From positions 1 to 6,690 of the forward strand of contig RFXC01000221.1 in assembly GCA_009921765.1 (NCBI GenBank): a DNA stretch of 6,690 bases. Direction: 5' to 3'. This document shows, piece by piece, positions 6,604 through 6,690 of this stretch. A program made the position numbers and the translations under genes. The stretch comes from Betaproteobacteria bacterium. Lineage in GTDB: Bacteria > Pseudomonadota > Gammaproteobacteria > Burkholderiales > Burkholderiaceae. The first letter of the stretch is position 1. Each line of letters begins with the position of its first letter. A model generated the notes under the pieces. It made no database searches. It was not told where the DNA came from and worked only from the letters and a program-made list of their open reading frames with translations.

Positions 6604-6678
6604 ATGACACAAACCCTACGGCGTACGCTCTGCACGGTTGCCGTTGCAGTGCTAGCCGCCACGGCCAGCGCGCGGTAG
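6604..6678 (+). pseudogene. 5' end of a secreted-protein gene, frame interrupted (possible Bug-type receptor)
   Basis: ATG 6604 has a strong GGGAG (6593-6597) with 6-nt spacing, 35 nt after the SDR stop and with no terminator between. The reading MTQTLRRTLCTVAVAVLAAT then ASAR is a good signal peptide: Arg6-Arg7, a hydrophobic alanine/valine core and an A-S-A cleavage site. It then meets TAG at codon 25 (6676-6678), only 12 nt before the window end. In the next frame the sequence after the cleavage site stays open (VARVA), so a one-base change would restore it. Operons of flavoprotein plus SDR in Burkholderiales often end with a periplasmic tricarboxylate-type solute receptor (TctC/Bug family), and this start fits that, but no mature residues are available to prove it. 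It may be a real nonsense or frameshift mutation or a base error at a contig end. Confidence 0.5.
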
Positions 6679-6690
6679 CGCGGGTGGCGC

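Noticed and set aside
1..6690. CRISPR arrays, tRNA/rRNA genes, insertion sequences, attachment sites
   Set aside because: Reading both strands I saw no regularly spaced repeats, no cloverleaf-like or rRNA-like segments, no transposase, and no terminal inverted repeats or duplicated target sites.

Overview
The window is GC-rich, densely packed bacterial DNA. Codon use is dominated by G or C in the third position, gaps are short, and several starts are coupled to upstream stops. The gene mix is an accessory carboxylic-acid catabolic neighbourhood: a flavoprotein dehydrogenase, an SDR, LeuCD-type hydro-lyase subunits, an isocitrate lyase/PEP mutase-family lyase, and a secreted-protein start just where a periplasmic binding receptor would sit. 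This combination is typical of Betaproteobacteria of the Burkholderiales (Bordetella/Achromobacter/Variovorax-like). The taxonomic placement is inference from style and gene content; no rRNA or marker gene is present.

Layout. (1) Positions 1-142 on the minus strand hold the first ~47 codons of an exported protein with a clear signal peptide, running off the left edge. (2) A divergent gap of about 140 bp with a candidate promoter leads to a plus-strand TauD/TfdA-type Fe(II)/2-oxoglutarate dioxygenase (284-1186). (3) A short perfect GC hairpin separates it from a convergent minus-strand operon, read from right to left: ICL/PEPM-family C-C lyase (4147-3278), LeuC-like large subunit (3265-1847) and LeuD-like small subunit (1833-1222), with gaps of 12 and 13 nt. 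(4) A 196-bp divergent regulatory gap (4148-4343) follows. (5) The plus-strand operon has an FRD/tricarballylate-dehydrogenase-like flavoprotein (4344-5801), an SDR (5798-6568, ATGA overlap) and the start of a secreted protein (6604) whose frame meets TAG after 24 codons.

Working model (inference). The two divergent operons could form one pathway. The flavoprotein would desaturate a substituted succinate-like acid, the LeuCD-like pair would hydrate the resulting maleate-type C=C bond (or isomerise a malate), and the lyase would cleave the substituted malate to a 2-oxo acid plus a carboxylate. The SDR and dioxygenase would handle hydroxyl or oxygenation steps, and the truncated secreted protein could be the uptake receptor. 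The hydratase plus lyase part resembles the dimethylmaleate hydratase/2,3-dimethylmalate lyase pair of anaerobic nicotinate degradation. Several residue-level departures from the leucine and methylcitrate enzymes support a non-housekeeping substrate. The substrate itself cannot be read from the sequence. No transcriptional regulator, leuA or leuB lies within the window.
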